From NCBI GenBank assembly GCA_025454925.1, contig JALONM010000006.1, positions 1 to 64,000 on the forward strand: a stretch of DNA of 64,000 nucleotides. Reading direction: 5' to 3'. The notes under the pieces are model-generated. The model had not been told where the DNA came from, ran no database searches, and saw only the letters and a program-made list of their open reading frames with translations. The position numbers and the translations under genes are program-made. Positions 18,674-27,193 of the stretch are shown here, in pieces. The first letter of the stretch is position 1. Each line of letters starts with the position of its first letter. Source of the stretch: Cytophagaceae bacterium. Lineage in GTDB: Bacteria; Bacteroidota; Bacteroidia; Cytophagales; Cytophagaceae.

Positions 18674-18705
18674 AAGAGGGGCCGGCATGCCGGCCCCTCT
18701 TTTTT
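18674..18705 (+). terminator. Strong GC-rich terminator after the PKS
   Basis: A perfect 28-base palindrome (18674-18701, half-site AAGAGGGGCCGGC) is followed by five or more T. It starts 18 bases past the PKS stop, so the next gene is probably transcribed from its own promoter. Confidence 0.93.
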
Positions 18706-18761
18706 ATATCCGTTGTATAAGGATAAATTATTGTCGTCTTACGTCCATCGGAAAGGCTGTT

Positions 18762-18769
18762 TAATTTTG
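18762..18769 (+). promoter_or_regulatory. Candidate -7 box for the phosphopantetheinyl transferase gene
   Basis: TAATTTTG fits the Bacteroidetes -7 consensus TAnnTTTG and lies 29 bases before the ATG at 18799, downstream of the PKS terminator. No well-spaced TTTG -33 element was seen, so this rests on the single box and its position. Confidence 0.45.
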
Positions 18770-18798
18770 CTATTTTAAGGGCTTTGGAGATTGTTTCT

Positions 18799-19524
18799 AT
18801 GAATATACTACCATTGCCTGGCATGAATTGCTCGGAAAGCCTGGCGCTGACATTTAACAGGAAGGAGAAAACGTTTTTTGCCACAATGGTTATGGCTCGT
18901 TTTCAATTTGAGTATTTACACGAACGATTTCATACTTTTTTAACAAAGGAAGAACAAACGATTTATTTGGATTTAACTAATATTAGTGTTGCGTTTAAAT
19001 ACCTACTGACAAGGTGGGTTGTTAGGTATTTATACGTAATGAAGTTTTCTGGAAAGCTGGAAGATCTACCGGTTTACAGAACTGGAATTTTTGGCCAGCC
19101 ATTGGGCTGTAGCCCCTATGGGATAAGCGTTTCACATACATCTGGCTATGTGGTTGCATTGCTCTTTCCCGACGAACATCCGGTGGGGGTAGATATCGAA
19201 ATGGTTAACAGGGAGGCTGTGGATAAAATTAAATCTCAATTGACCTCCCGTGAGCTACAAATTGCAAATTTCCTGAACGAAGCTAAAGAGATTGCGTATA
19301 CAAGACTGTGGACAGCGAAAGAATCTTTGTCGAAAGTTTTGACTACCGGATTAACCATTCCAATGTCGATGCTCGAGATAAGTAAAGTAGAGGAAAACGC
19401 AAATCGAATGGAATGTGAGTTCTCTCATTTTATTCAATACAAAGCGATAAGCATGCATGTTGGTCCGTTTATGCTTAGCATTGTTCATCCTGCTGCTTCT
19501 TCGTTGTCAATTACATTGATTTAA
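18799..19524 (+). CDS. 4'-phosphopantetheinyl transferase (Sfp/HetI type)
   Basis: The 241-residue enzyme has the Sfp-superfamily motifs: GISVSHTSGYVVALL, the metal-binding VGVDIEMV and RLWTAKESLSKVL (W-x-x-K-E-x-x-x-K). It transfers phosphopantetheine from CoA to a carrier-protein serine and, by position, most likely primes Ser2094 of the neighbouring PKS; it may also serve other carriers. The ATG at 18799 is preferred over a TTG five codons upstream. It is separated from the PKS by a strong terminator and preceded by a candidate promoter, so the two genes are probably transcribed separately. Confidence 0.9.
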   Translation: MNILPLPGMNCSESLALTFNRKEKTFFATMVMARFQFEYLHERFHTFLTKEEQTIYLDLTNISVAFKYLLTRWVVRYLYVMKFSGKLEDLPVYRTGIFGQPLGCSPYGISVSHTSGYVVALLFPDEHPVGVDIEMVNREAVDKIKSQLTSRELQIANFLNEAKEIAYTRLWTAKESLSKVLTTGLTIPMSMLEISKVEENANRMECEFSHFIQYKAISMHVGPFMLSIVHPAASSLSITLI

Positions 19525-19618
19525 AATAATTACGTTAATTACCGGATTAGTAGAATTGATTTCATTCTCATTTCTTCCAATTACGAATTATTCTTACTCA
19601 TTAATATCGTACTGTTCT

Positions 19619-20953
19619 ATGAACCTATTACAGCGTGCTTTAAAGGCGGGTGATTCTCCTGATATGCCCGATTATTTGCGAAGAAAGGTATTTCCTACCA
19701 ACCTCATCGCTCTCATCCTGATTTTTGGGGTGGCTACTCCGTTTGCAATCATTTCTACTTTCTACTTTGGATTTCTGGCGTTTTATCCGGCATTGGGAGG
19801 CATAATATGTTTGGGTTGTGTGATCGTGAATTTTATGGGTGGATTGTATTACACTCGTTATGTTATTTCACTGGTACCAATATTTTTAGGCTCCATTTAC
19901 AATGCTTATCTAAGTAACGATGGCGAACAACCTCTGTTAGCGCTTTATTTACTTGAGTTAGCCTTCACAATGATTCCCTTTGTGATATTTGATTTACGCG
20001 AGCGTAAACCGCTTATTTATCTCGTAGGCTTTTGTTCCGTTCTGATACTAAGTTTTCCGATTACCAACAACTGGTTCGTTTGTGATATTGATAGTACTGT
20101 GTTGCGCTTTGGGTGGCTTTCTACCTTAACGGTGGTATTGTCGATTACCTTCGCCGTAGGTTGTATTCTTGGACTTGCTTTGCTTAATAACCAGGCACAA
20201 CAAGATGCTGAAAAGCTTCTCACGGTGTCTACAGAAAAAAATGCAGAATTAGAGAAAAGTCGTGAGCAGATGTTGCTTCAAATGGAGGAGATTAAGCGCA
20301 GTAGTGAAATCATTCAACGGACGAACTGGGAAACAAATGGTATATCGTTGATATCTTCCATTACACGTCAGGAGTACGGAGATCATTTATATTCCGTGAT
20401 CACTCAGAAATTGGTGCAATATGTGGGCGCCTACCAGGCAGCCTTATACATACGCGATGGATCGCAGTTGAAATTGATGGGGAGCTATGCCTATGAGTAC
20501 ACCGTTGCCGATAATTATAGTGTTGACATTGAAGATTCCGGATTGCTGGGACAGTGTTACCGGGATCGCAGGCACCAGTTTATTACGAATGTTCCCAGTA
20601 CTTATATTCAAATCAATTCCGGATTAGGCGCCAAGTCACCCTTGAGTTTAATGGTGATGCCATTGATGAATGGAGAAGAAGTAGAAGGTATGATGGAACT
20701 TGCTTTTTTTGCCCAGTTGAAAGAGTATGAAGTTGACTTTTTGTTGAAGGTGGCTGAAAAAATTGGAATTACCATTCAGACGTACAGGCTTGAATTTAGT
20801 AATTCAGAATTATTAAACAGAACCCAAAGTCAGGAAGAGGAGTTGCGTCAGAACTTGGAAGAAATGACTGCAATTAATGAAGAGGCAAAACGTAAAATGG
20901 AACATTTTGAACAAATCATCGAAGAGCTCAGATTTCAGTTAAGAAGAGCGTAA
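19619..20953 (+). CDS. Membrane protein with six predicted TM helices, coiled coil and GAF-like domain
   Basis: The 444-residue protein has about six hydrophobic segments in residues 25-195, a short coiled coil, a GAF-like domain at about 235-385 (with YQAALYIRDG, SGLLGQCYRDR, MVMPLMNGEEVEGMMELAF), and a second coiled coil to the end. This is the layout of a Bacteroidetes sensor whose output is not a histidine kinase: no H-box or ATPase motif is present. It may pass a signal through its C-terminal coiled coil to a partner. ATG 19619 was chosen over a TTG at 19556. A bidirectional terminator follows. Any link to the PKS genes is only by proximity. Confidence 0.75.
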   Translation: MNLLQRALKAGDSPDMPDYLRRKVFPTNLIALILIFGVATPFAIISTFYFGFLAFYPALGGIICLGCVIVNFMGGLYYTRYVISLVPIFLGSIYNAYLSNDGEQPLLALYLLELAFTMIPFVIFDLRERKPLIYLVGFCSVLILSFPITNNWFVCDIDSTVLRFGWLSTLTVVLSITFAVGCILGLALLNNQAQQDAEKLLTVSTEKNAELEKSREQMLLQMEEIKRSSEIIQRTNWETNGISLISSITRQEYGDHLYSVITQKLVQYVGAYQAALYIRDGSQLKLMGSYAYEYTVADNYSVDIEDSGLLGQCYRDRRHQFITNVPSTYIQINSGLGAKSPLSLMVMPLMNGEEVEGMMELAFFAQLKEYEVDFLLKVAEKIGITIQTYRLEFSNSELLNRTQSQEEELRQNLEEMTAINEEAKRKMEHFEQIIEELRFQLRRA

Positions 20954-20992
20954 AATAAAAAGGACTGTTTCTCAAACAGCACCTTGGTCCAC

Positions 20993-21022
20993 AAAAAAGT
21001 CCCGTTACATCGGGACTTTTTT
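20993..21022. terminator. Bidirectional terminator between the GAF protein and pfkA
   Basis: A 12-bp perfect stem (AAAAAAGTCCCG with its complement, 20993-21004 and 21011-21022) has A-runs on one side and T-runs on the other, so it can act for both convergent genes. A small CTGTTT/AAACAG hairpin lies just before it, at about 20965-20979. Confidence 0.9.
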
Positions 21023-21085
21023 GGTTTTGTAAAGTGGTATAAAAATGTTTCAGCGATGGTATACCGAAACGATATGTTTATTGGC

Positions 21086-22141
21086 TTATTTACTTTTCGC
21101 CTTTTTTTTTGCCTTGGTAGATTTTTCAGCTTTGGCGGAGGCTTTGGCTTCGCTAGGCTGTTGATATTTTCTACCGTTTAAAATCTCAATCATTCTCGAT
21201 AGTTCGTTGTTGATTGGTTTTTTCTTGGTGATGGTTTCTTTGAAGTCAGTATAAGTAAGAGTTCTGTTAATAACACCCACCATCACATTGGTTTTGCTTT
21301 TCAAAAGTCCTTCTACAGCGCCTAGACCAAGACGGCTTGCCAGCACTCGGTCTGCTGCGGTTGGAGCACCACCACGTTGAACGTGCCCAAGGATGGTTAC
21401 TTTAATATCGAGATCAGGAATTGCTTTCTTCACAGCGGAAGCAATTTCTCCTGCTCTTCCGGAAGTATCACCTTCCGCTACAACTACAATGTGGGATGAT
21501 TTGGAACTGCTAGTGCCATACTTGAATTTTTCAATGATGTCTTTCACATTCATTTTTTTCTCAGGCATAATCGCCATCTCAGCGCCGCCGCCAATGGCTG
21601 ATCGTACGGCAATGTAGCCAGTATCACGACCCATTACTTCTATGAAAAATGCACGCTCGTGTGCATCGGCAGTATCGCGTATTCTATCGATCGCTGCCAG
21701 GCAAGTATTCACAGCGGTATCGTATCCAATGGTGAAGTCGGTGCCGTATAAATCGTTGTCGATGGTGCCTGGACATCCTACACATGGAATTCCAAATTCA
21801 GAATGGAAAAGTTGAGCCCCCGTAAAGGTTCCATTTCCACCGATGGCCACCAAGCCATCAATGCCAAACTTTTTAAGATTTTGAAAAGCTTTTTTTCTTC
21901 CCTCTGGAGTCCGGAATGCTTCACTGCGCGCAGATTTCAGGATGGTTCCGCCTTTTTGGATAATATTACTTACCGAACGGTCGTCCATTTCCATTAAATC
22001 TCCATTGATCATGCCATCATAACCACGAATTACCCCAAATACTTCCAGCCCGTAGTAATGTCCAGCTCTCACAACTGCCCGAATACAGGCATTCATACCA
22101 GGGGCATCACCACCAGAGGTGAAAACCGCAATTCTCTTCAT
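21086..22141 (-). CDS. pfkA: ATP-dependent 6-phosphofructokinase
   Basis: The 351-residue enzyme phosphorylates fructose 6-phosphate in glycolysis. It has the TSGGDAPGMNA nucleotide segment, PGTIDNDLYGTDFTIGYDTA with the catalytic TID region, MGRDTGYIA and GHVQRGGAP. Gly at position 104 and the PGTIDND sequence are consistent with ATP rather than pyrophosphate as donor. Residue 103, Asp in E. coli PfkA (GGDGS), is Asn here (GGNGT); I believe this also occurs in some other Bacteroidota enzymes. The last 25 or so residues form a Lys/Ala-rich tail (KASAKAEK...KKKAKSK) beyond the normal end of the family. Confidence 0.95.
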   Translation of the reverse strand: MKRIAVFTSGGDAPGMNACIRAVVRAGHYYGLEVFGVIRGYDGMINGDLMEMDDRSVSNIIQKGGTILKSARSEAFRTPEGRKKAFQNLKKFGIDGLVAIGGNGTFTGAQLFHSEFGIPCVGCPGTIDNDLYGTDFTIGYDTAVNTCLAAIDRIRDTADAHERAFFIEVMGRDTGYIAVRSAIGGGAEMAIMPEKKMNVKDIIEKFKYGTSSSKSSHIVVVAEGDTSGRAGEIASAVKKAIPDLDIKVTILGHVQRGGAPTAADRVLASRLGLGAVEGLLKSKTNVMVGVINRTLTYTDFKETITKKKPINNELSRMIEILNGRKYQQPSEAKASAKAEKSTKAKKKAKSK

Positions 22142-22420
22142 ATTTTTACTTAAAAAGTTAAAAATCCAAGGTCAAGTTTAACAATAATTTTCCTTAATTA
22201 AAAAAAACAATGCTTTTACACGCTTACCAGACACAAAATCGATGAATTCTTTTTGAAAAAATAGTTTTTAAAATTGACTTCATTGGATGATCTAATTGGC
22301 TTATTTTGAGAATTTTAGATAGATGCTTCTGAATCGTTTTTTTTCTTACATAAACCTTATTTTTACTCAACTTCCATGGTCTGTTTGCGTTTAATACCTC
22401 AAGACCTAACTCACCAAATT

Positions 22421-23287
22421 ATGTTGAGACGAGCAGGATTAATTACTTCATTACTTCTATTATCTTCATTCGGGCAGCCTGACGCTAAAACCTATTACGA
22501 AAGTGCTATTGCCAGCTTAAACAAAAAGGAATACATACAGGCCATTTCTGAATTTACCAATGCCATCAGCTTAAAACCCGATTATGCAGACGCATACTTT
22601 CAAAGGGCTACTGCCAAGGAATTGTTGGGTAAAAAGATGGGCTTCATGAGCACTGAATTATGTTCCGATTTGGTATCTGCCTTGGTGCATGGCAAATTAG
22701 AAGCCTTGGATAAAATTGAAAGCACTTGTATTCGTGAATGCTATGATTTGGATGGTGCTTTTTTAGAGCCAGAAATCGTGTATTGTGCTGATTTTAGTTC
22801 TAAAATTTTGTCCGACTTACCCGCAGGCTCAGATAAATTTACCAACATAGTAAAACTTAATTTGTTTAATAATCGTTTCAAATCTATCAATGATAATATT
22901 GGTAAATTAAATAAATTGATATCGCTGGATCTCAGTAGCAATAGTATATCCAGCGTTTCGCCTGAAATTGGGAAGTTGATATTCTTGAAAGAATTAAATC
23001 TAAGTAAAAATCAACTGAGTACGTTGCCGTATGAATTCGGAAACTTAAAAAAACTGAAAATGTTAAATCTTCGTTTGAATGGTTTAACCTCGTTCCCAAA
23101 GTCTGTAGCTAACTTGAATAATTTGGAAACACTTGATTTGGCATTGAACAAATTAACCTCGCTTCCGATTGAAATCAGCGGACTTAAAAATCTCAAGACC
23201 TTGATCTTGGTAGGGAATGAAATTTCAGGTTCAGAGCAGAAAAAAATAAAGGCATTGCTGCCGAATACAACCATCTATTTCGAATAG
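22421..23287 (+). CDS. Secreted TPR and leucine-rich-repeat protein
   Basis: The 288-residue protein starts with a signal peptide (LRRAGLITSLLLLSSFGQ). Next comes one or two TPR-like helices (YYESAIASLNKKEYIQAISEFTNAI...PDYADAYFQRATAKELLG), a cysteine-containing linker, and five or six leucine-rich repeats of about 23 residues of the LxxLxxLxLxxNxLxxLPxxIxxL type. It is probably a periplasmic or outer-membrane-associated binding protein with no catalytic motif. The frame extends to an ATG at 22376, but 22421 places the signal peptide at the N-terminus and is preferred. The gene stands alone between pfkA (divergent) and a convergent CoA-transferase gene. Confidence 0.75.
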   Translation: MLRRAGLITSLLLLSSFGQPDAKTYYESAIASLNKKEYIQAISEFTNAISLKPDYADAYFQRATAKELLGKKMGFMSTELCSDLVSALVHGKLEALDKIESTCIRECYDLDGAFLEPEIVYCADFSSKILSDLPAGSDKFTNIVKLNLFNNRFKSINDNIGKLNKLISLDLSSNSISSVSPEIGKLIFLKELNLSKNQLSTLPYEFGNLKKLKMLNLRLNGLTSFPKSVANLNNLETLDLALNKLTSLPIEISGLKNLKTLILVGNEISGSEQKKIKALLPNTTIYFE

Positions 23288-23449
23288 AATTTCTTGACAA
23301 TAAATAATTCGTTTTTCTGAATGTAAATTCAGAACGTTCTACAATACTGTCGTTGCCGGAAAATTGTTCAGAGTCATGGTGCAGATATGAACAGGAGAGG
23401 TAAAGGTTTTATGACTGGACAGTTTTCAGGGGCGCGGCAATCAAAAGTT

Positions 23450-23510
23450 AGGATCCACCATAGGTTTAGGTTAAGATTAGGGCAGGGTGTGGATCCTGCT
23501 TTTTTTTTAG
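23450..23510 (+). terminator. Possible terminator after the TPR-LRR gene
   Basis: A 9-bp inverted repeat (AGGATCCAC at 23450-23458 with GTGGATCCT at 23489-23497) encloses a 30-base loop and precedes a run of about eight T. The long loop makes it weaker than the other terminators here, and it lies over 160 bases past the stop. Confidence 0.5.
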
Positions 23511-23570
23511 GTGGTATCCTGTATTCAATACAAGTAGTGTAGGAACAGAAAATGTGGGGTTAAAGAAGGA

Positions 23571-24263
23571 TTAACGCGTGGTGCGGTTTTCTATTCTTTT
23601 CTCATACTTAGCACCTTGAAAGATGCGATGTACATAAACTCCCGGTGTATGTATAAAATTAGCGTCCAATTCTCCTGCGGGTACTAATTCTTCTACCTCA
23701 GCAATGGTAATTTTACCTGCGGCAGCCATCATAGGATTAAAATTACGGCTTGTACCTTTGTAGATCAGATTCCCTTGAGTATCCCCCTTCCAGGCTTTTA
23801 CAAGTGAGAAATCCGATCTAAGCCAATGCTCCATCAGGTACATTTTGCCATTAAATTCACGGAGCTCTTTTCCTTCCTGAACTTCGGTCCCGACACCAGC
23901 TGGTGTAAAAAATGCTGGAATTCCAGCCCCACCGGCCCTTATGCGTTCAGCCAGCGTTCCTTGAGGAATTAATTCTACTTCGAGCACCCCTGAAAGCAAC
24001 TGTCTTTCAAATTCTTCATTTTCTCCCACATAGGAGGAAATCATTTTCTTGATCTGGTGCTGTTGCAGAAGTAAACCAAGTCCAAAATCTGCAACGCCCG
24101 CATTGTTGGAGATGCAGGTAAGGCCTTTTACCCCTTTTTTTAACAAAGCAGAGATGCAATTTTCGGGTATTCCGGAAAGACCGAAACCTCCGACCATTAG
24201 AATCGCATTATCCGGGATGTCGGCTATGGCAATGTCTGCGTTGGCTACTACTTTCGAAATCAT
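23571..24263 (-). CDS. 3-oxoacid CoA-transferase, subunit A
   Basis: The 230-residue protein matches the alpha subunit of succinyl-CoA:3-ketoacid or acetoacetate CoA-transferases. It has the family signature ([16 protein letters not shown]), [15 protein letters not shown], and [25 protein letters not shown]. Together with a beta subunit it moves CoA between acyl groups, for example from succinyl-CoA to acetoacetate. The matching subunit B is not adjacent; it lies at 44903-45562 on the other strand. The gene is 4 bases downstream of an SRPBCC gene on the same strand, so the two are probably co-transcribed. Confidence 0.93.
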   Translation of the reverse strand: MISKVVANADIAIADIPDNAILMVGGFGLSGIPENCISALLKKGVKGLTCISNNAGVADFGLGLLLQQHQIKKMISSYVGENEEFERQLLSGVLEVELIPQGTLAERIRAGGAGIPAFFTPAGVGTEVQEGKELREFNGKMYLMEHWLRSDFSLVKAWKGDTQGNLIYKGTSRNFNPMMAAAGKITIAEVEELVPAGELDANFIHTPGVYVHRIFQGAKYEKRIENRTTR

Positions 24264-24267
24264 CGGA

Positions 24268-24657
24268 CTATTCCTCTTCTTCCTCTTCCAACATTTCTTT
24301 CAGAGGCCCCAGGTAATATTCGTCCCATCCTTCTGTAATGGAAAGGAAATTGCGGTCAGGGATAGCCTCATGAATCATTTCAAGGGTAGTAATTCCCCCT
24401 TTTTCAGAAATATTGAAGGTCACTTTGGAAAAGTGTTCCCAGGAGGCCTCTTTCCATTCCTGCACGATTTGGCTAGGTTTAACCAAATGGTTTTTTCCGT
24501 GGATATCACCTCCCCATAGAGAAAATTCTCCACCCGGACGAATGTCCATTTCGGCAGGTTCTCCGGACCATTCTTCGATAAGGTCAGGATTGGTCAGGGC
24601 TTCAAAAACCCTGGCGGCTGAGGCATTGATTTTGTAAACTTTGGTCAGGTTCTTCAT
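24268..24657 (-). CDS. SRPBCC (AHSA1-like) domain protein
   Basis: The 129-residue protein has the START/Bet v1-type helix-grip pattern of the AHSA1 family: [27 protein letters not shown] at the N-terminus, a central [15 protein letters not shown] strand pair, and a C-terminal [19 protein letters not shown] helix with an acidic tail. Members bind hydrophobic ligands or assist chaperones; no enzyme residues can be assigned. It lies directly upstream of CoA-transferase subunit A with a 4-base gap. No functional link beyond that arrangement is evident. Confidence 0.82.
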   Translation of the reverse strand: MKNLTKVYKINASAARVFEALTNPDLIEEWSGEPAEMDIRPGGEFSLWGGDIHGKNHLVKPSQIVQEWKEASWEHFSKVTFNISEKGGITTLEMIHEAIPDRNFLSITEGWDEYYLGPLKEMLEEEEEE

Positions 24658-24847
24658 GATGCTAATGAAATCAACCCAAGCGTTGAGCTTTTAATGCTTA
24701 TGGATGAACTCTATTTGTTGCCTGTTGGATTCCGATTTGAAATCACGGCGGAAATTTAATATTATTCTGATTCTTAACGTAGTTGTGAATAACTTTTTTA
24801 CCGACAAGCACATGTTGGCCCCTCCCTTAAAAGACCTAAAATACTTC

Positions 24848-24871
24848 AATTTGGACATTTAAGTCCAAATT
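24848..24871. terminator. Small inverted repeat downstream of the glutathione peroxidase gene
   Basis: AATTTGGAC at 24848-24856 pairs perfectly with GTCCAAATT at 24863-24871 around a 6-base loop. No clean T-tract follows on the minus strand, so a terminator role is tentative. Confidence 0.4.
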
Positions 24872-24913
24872 TCATGGTACTGACAAATGAAAAAAGACAG
24901 CAGGTTTTTAGGA

Positions 24914-25507
24914 TTAGCGAACAATTTTATCCACAATTTTGGGGCTAATCGGACTCGTTCCCGAGCCGAAAAATTCCATCCATTCTCCATTTTCGGAAAT
25001 AAGATATTTACCAAAATTCCAGGAAGGACTTTCGTCGCTTTTCCCGTTCTGAGCTTTGGTGCTCAACCACTGATAAACGGGATGCACAGATTTTCCTTTT
25101 ACTTCTACCTTTTCAAATAATTGAAAGGTTACTCCGTAATTTTTTTTGCAGAATGCTCCTATTTCAGCGCTGCTGCCTGGTTCTTGGCCTCCAAACTGGT
25201 TGCAGGGAAAACCAAGTACCGTCACCTTCTGGCCATATTGTTCGTGTAATTTTTGCAATTCTTGCAGCTGTGGGGTAAAACCACATTCCGAGGCTGTATT
25301 CACCAATAATACTTTTTTGCCTCGTAATTGTTCAAATTCAAATGTTTTGCCATCTAGGGTGGTAGCTTTTAAACTGTAAAAGGAAACCGGTGCCTTCGAC
25401 ATAGAACTGCTGCTGATCGAACTTGTTTGTGCCTGGCTATCCTGACGAGGGGTGCAACCTAATGACAAAATAAACATCAATATTTTATATCTGAACTTAC
25501 GGAACAT
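24914..25507 (-). CDS. Glutathione peroxidase-family protein, predicted lipoprotein
   Basis: The 197-residue thiol peroxidase has the catalytic segment NTASECGFTPQ (peroxidatic Cys75, not selenocysteine), GFPCNQFGGQEPG with a further Cys and the active-site Gln, and the Trp-Asn pair in WNFGKYLI. Non-seleno GPx enzymes usually use thioredoxin rather than glutathione. The N-terminus MFRKFRYKILMFILSLGC is a lipoprotein signal peptide with a lipobox-type cysteine, so the enzyme probably sits outside the inner membrane. ATG 25507 was chosen for this signal; the frame runs on to 25573. A candidate -7 box lies just upstream. Confidence 0.88.
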   Translation of the reverse strand: MFRKFRYKILMFILSLGCTPRQDSQAQTSSISSSSMSKAPVSFYSLKATTLDGKTFEFEQLRGKKVLLVNTASECGFTPQLQELQKLHEQYGQKVTVLGFPCNQFGGQEPGSSAEIGAFCKKNYGVTFQLFEKVEVKGKSVHPVYQWLSTKAQNGKSDESPSWNFGKYLISENGEWMEFFGSGTSPISPKIVDKIVR

Positions 25508-25530
25508 ACTGTTTTTCAATTTATGTGTGA

Positions 25531-25538
25531 CAAAATTA
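25531..25538 (-). promoter_or_regulatory. Candidate -7 box for the glutathione peroxidase gene
   Basis: The minus strand reads TAATTTTG, which fits TAnnTTTG, 24 bases upstream of the chosen start at 25507. It supports that start over 25573, which would place the box inside the coding region. A matching -33 element at normal spacing is not clear. Confidence 0.45.
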
Positions 25539-25800
25539 CTATTCATTACAAACAAATTGTCATATTTGTTCAACTGGATTTATATTTGATACCGTATAAG
25601 TCGGTTAACTGTTTGTATTTTTCCGGATGGCAAATGGCCAACGTGGTTATTACAAGACCAAGTTTTTGCTTTGTCACCATATAGATTTAACATTTTTGAT
25701 GTTGAGTTTTTTGGGAAGCCGCGAGCTTCAGTAATATTCCTGAGGAAATTGGAACCTTCAATCAGGACCATTGTGTTAAGGTCAGAAAAATTCAAAGCGG

Positions 25801-25808
25801 TATTTTTG
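25801..25808 (+). promoter_or_regulatory. Candidate -7 box for the clpP gene pair
   Basis: TATTTTTG fits TAnnTTTG and ends 20 bases before the first clpP ATG. The -33 element is not evident. Confidence 0.4.
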
Positions 25809-25828
25809 GTTTCAAAATTACAATCATC

Positions 25829-26389
25829 ATGAGCACAAGTAACTTTACATTGAAAGACACCATTGAATCGAAAATTTTAAGCCAGCGAAAAATATTTCTT
25901 TGGGGACAAGTGGACGATGCCTCTGCCAAACATGTGGTAGACCGATTACTGTATCTGGAACTTACGGAGCCTGGCAAAGAGATTCAACTGATCATCAATA
26001 GCCCCGGAGGATATGTGACTTCTGGTTTCGCTATATACGATACCATGAAATCCATCAGCAGTCCGGTTTCTACGATTTGTGCAGGCTTGGCGGCATCGAT
26101 GGGTTCTATTTTACTTTCCGCAGGAACCAAAGGCCGTCGCTTTGTAATGCCTCATGGGCGAGTAATGATACACCAACCGAGCGGTGGATCCCAGGGCCAG
26201 GCTTCTGACATTGAAATTCAAATGCAGGAAATTGTTAAAACCAAACAATTAGGCGCAAAAATTCTGGCTGAAAATTGCGGTCAGTCTTTTGATAAAATTA
26301 TGAAAGACTTTAACCGCGATTATTGGATGGGTGCCGAAGAGTCTGTGAAATACGGAATCGTAGATGGTGTTTTTGAAAAAATGATTTAA
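25829..26389 (+). CDS. clpP: ATP-dependent Clp protease proteolytic subunit, first copy
   Basis: The 186-residue subunit is a complete ClpP with the serine-protease triad Ser90 (GLAASMGS), His115 (VMIHQPSGG) and Asp164 (DFNRDYWMG), plus the INSPGG segment that lines the chamber. It is more divergent than the next gene and has a shorter N-terminus. It lies 25 bases upstream of a second, more typical clpP and ahead of clpX. The two could form mixed heptamer rings, as in species with ClpP1/ClpP2, but separate rings are equally possible. Confidence 0.93.
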   Translation: MSTSNFTLKDTIESKILSQRKIFLWGQVDDASAKHVVDRLLYLELTEPGKEIQLIINSPGGYVTSGFAIYDTMKSISSPVSTICAGLAASMGSILLSAGTKGRRFVMPHGRVMIHQPSGGSQGQASDIEIQMQEIVKTKQLGAKILAENCGQSFDKIMKDFNRDYWMGAEESVKYGIVDGVFEKMI

Positions 26390-26414
26390 TCGGGATTATT
26401 AACCATAGTGAACC

Positions 26415-27113
26415 ATGCTTACTAAAGAAGAATTCAGAAAATTTGCGGTGAAAGGCCGCGGCATGAGCGGAAATTTTGTAGATCAATACTTGCATCATAT
26501 TGAAAGTATTGCCTATCCTTCCGTACAAGCCATGACTCCCAATATTGTGGAAGAGCGCCAGATGCGCGCCACAGTCATTGACGTATTTTCCCGTTTAATG
26601 GCCGACCGTATCATATTTATGGGTACTGGTGTGGATGATTATGTCGCTAATATTATTGTTGCCCAATTGTTATTCCTGGAATCGGCTGATTCCAAAAAGG
26701 ATATCCTGATGTATATCAACTCACCTGGTGGTTCTGTGTATGCAGGATTGGGTATTTACGATACTATGCAATATGTTAATCCCGATGTGGCTACTATTTG
26801 TACTGGATTAGCAGCTTCCATGGGTGCCGTATTGTTATCCGGTGGGGCGCATGGAAAACGTTCCTCGTTGCCACATGCTCGTATTATGATCCACCAACCT
26901 TTAGGTGGGGCGCAAGGACAGGCTTCCGATATTGAAATCACCGCCCGTGAAATCATGAAACTGAAGGTTGAATTATATGAAATCCTGGCTAAACATACCG
27001 GAAAAGATATTAAAACCATTGAAGAAAATTCGGATCGTGACTATTGGATGAAGGCCGTAGAAGCTAAAGAATATGGTTTGATCGATGAGGTATTGCAGAA
27101 AAATGCACGCTAA
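26415..27113 (+). CDS. clpP: ATP-dependent Clp protease proteolytic subunit, second copy
   Basis: The 232-residue subunit matches the standard Bacteroidetes ClpP, including the long N-terminal lead ([13 protein letters not shown]...[26 protein letters not shown]), [34 protein letters not shown] (active Ser), [19 protein letters not shown] (active His) and DRDYWM (Asp). It provides the proteolytic chamber loaded by ClpX, encoded 80 bases downstream. A shorter start at 26463 is possible, but the longer one matches the family N-terminus. Confidence 0.95.
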   Translation: MLTKEEFRKFAVKGRGMSGNFVDQYLHHIESIAYPSVQAMTPNIVEERQMRATVIDVFSRLMADRIIFMGTGVDDYVANIIVAQLLFLESADSKKDILMYINSPGGSVYAGLGIYDTMQYVNPDVATICTGLAASMGAVLLSGGAHGKRSSLPHARIMIHQPLGGAQGQASDIEITAREIMKLKVELYEILAKHTGKDIKTIEENSDRDYWMKAVEAKEYGLIDEVLQKNAR

Positions 27114-27137
27114 TCACGACATATTTCATTAATTTTG

Positions 27138-27169
27138 CGAAGTCTGGTGTCTAGCCAGACTTCGTTTTT
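27138..27169 (+). terminator. Hairpin with T-run between the second clpP and clpX
   Basis: A 10-bp perfect stem (CGAAGTCTGG at 27138-27147 with CCAGACTTCG at 27155-27164) is followed by TTTTTA. It lies 24 bases past the clpP stop and could terminate or attenuate read-through into clpX. A TAATTTTG box sits just before it at 27130-27137, so clpX may also have its own start site here. Confidence 0.75.
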
Positions 27170-27193
27170 ATCGTACTATTTATTTCAAGAGGC

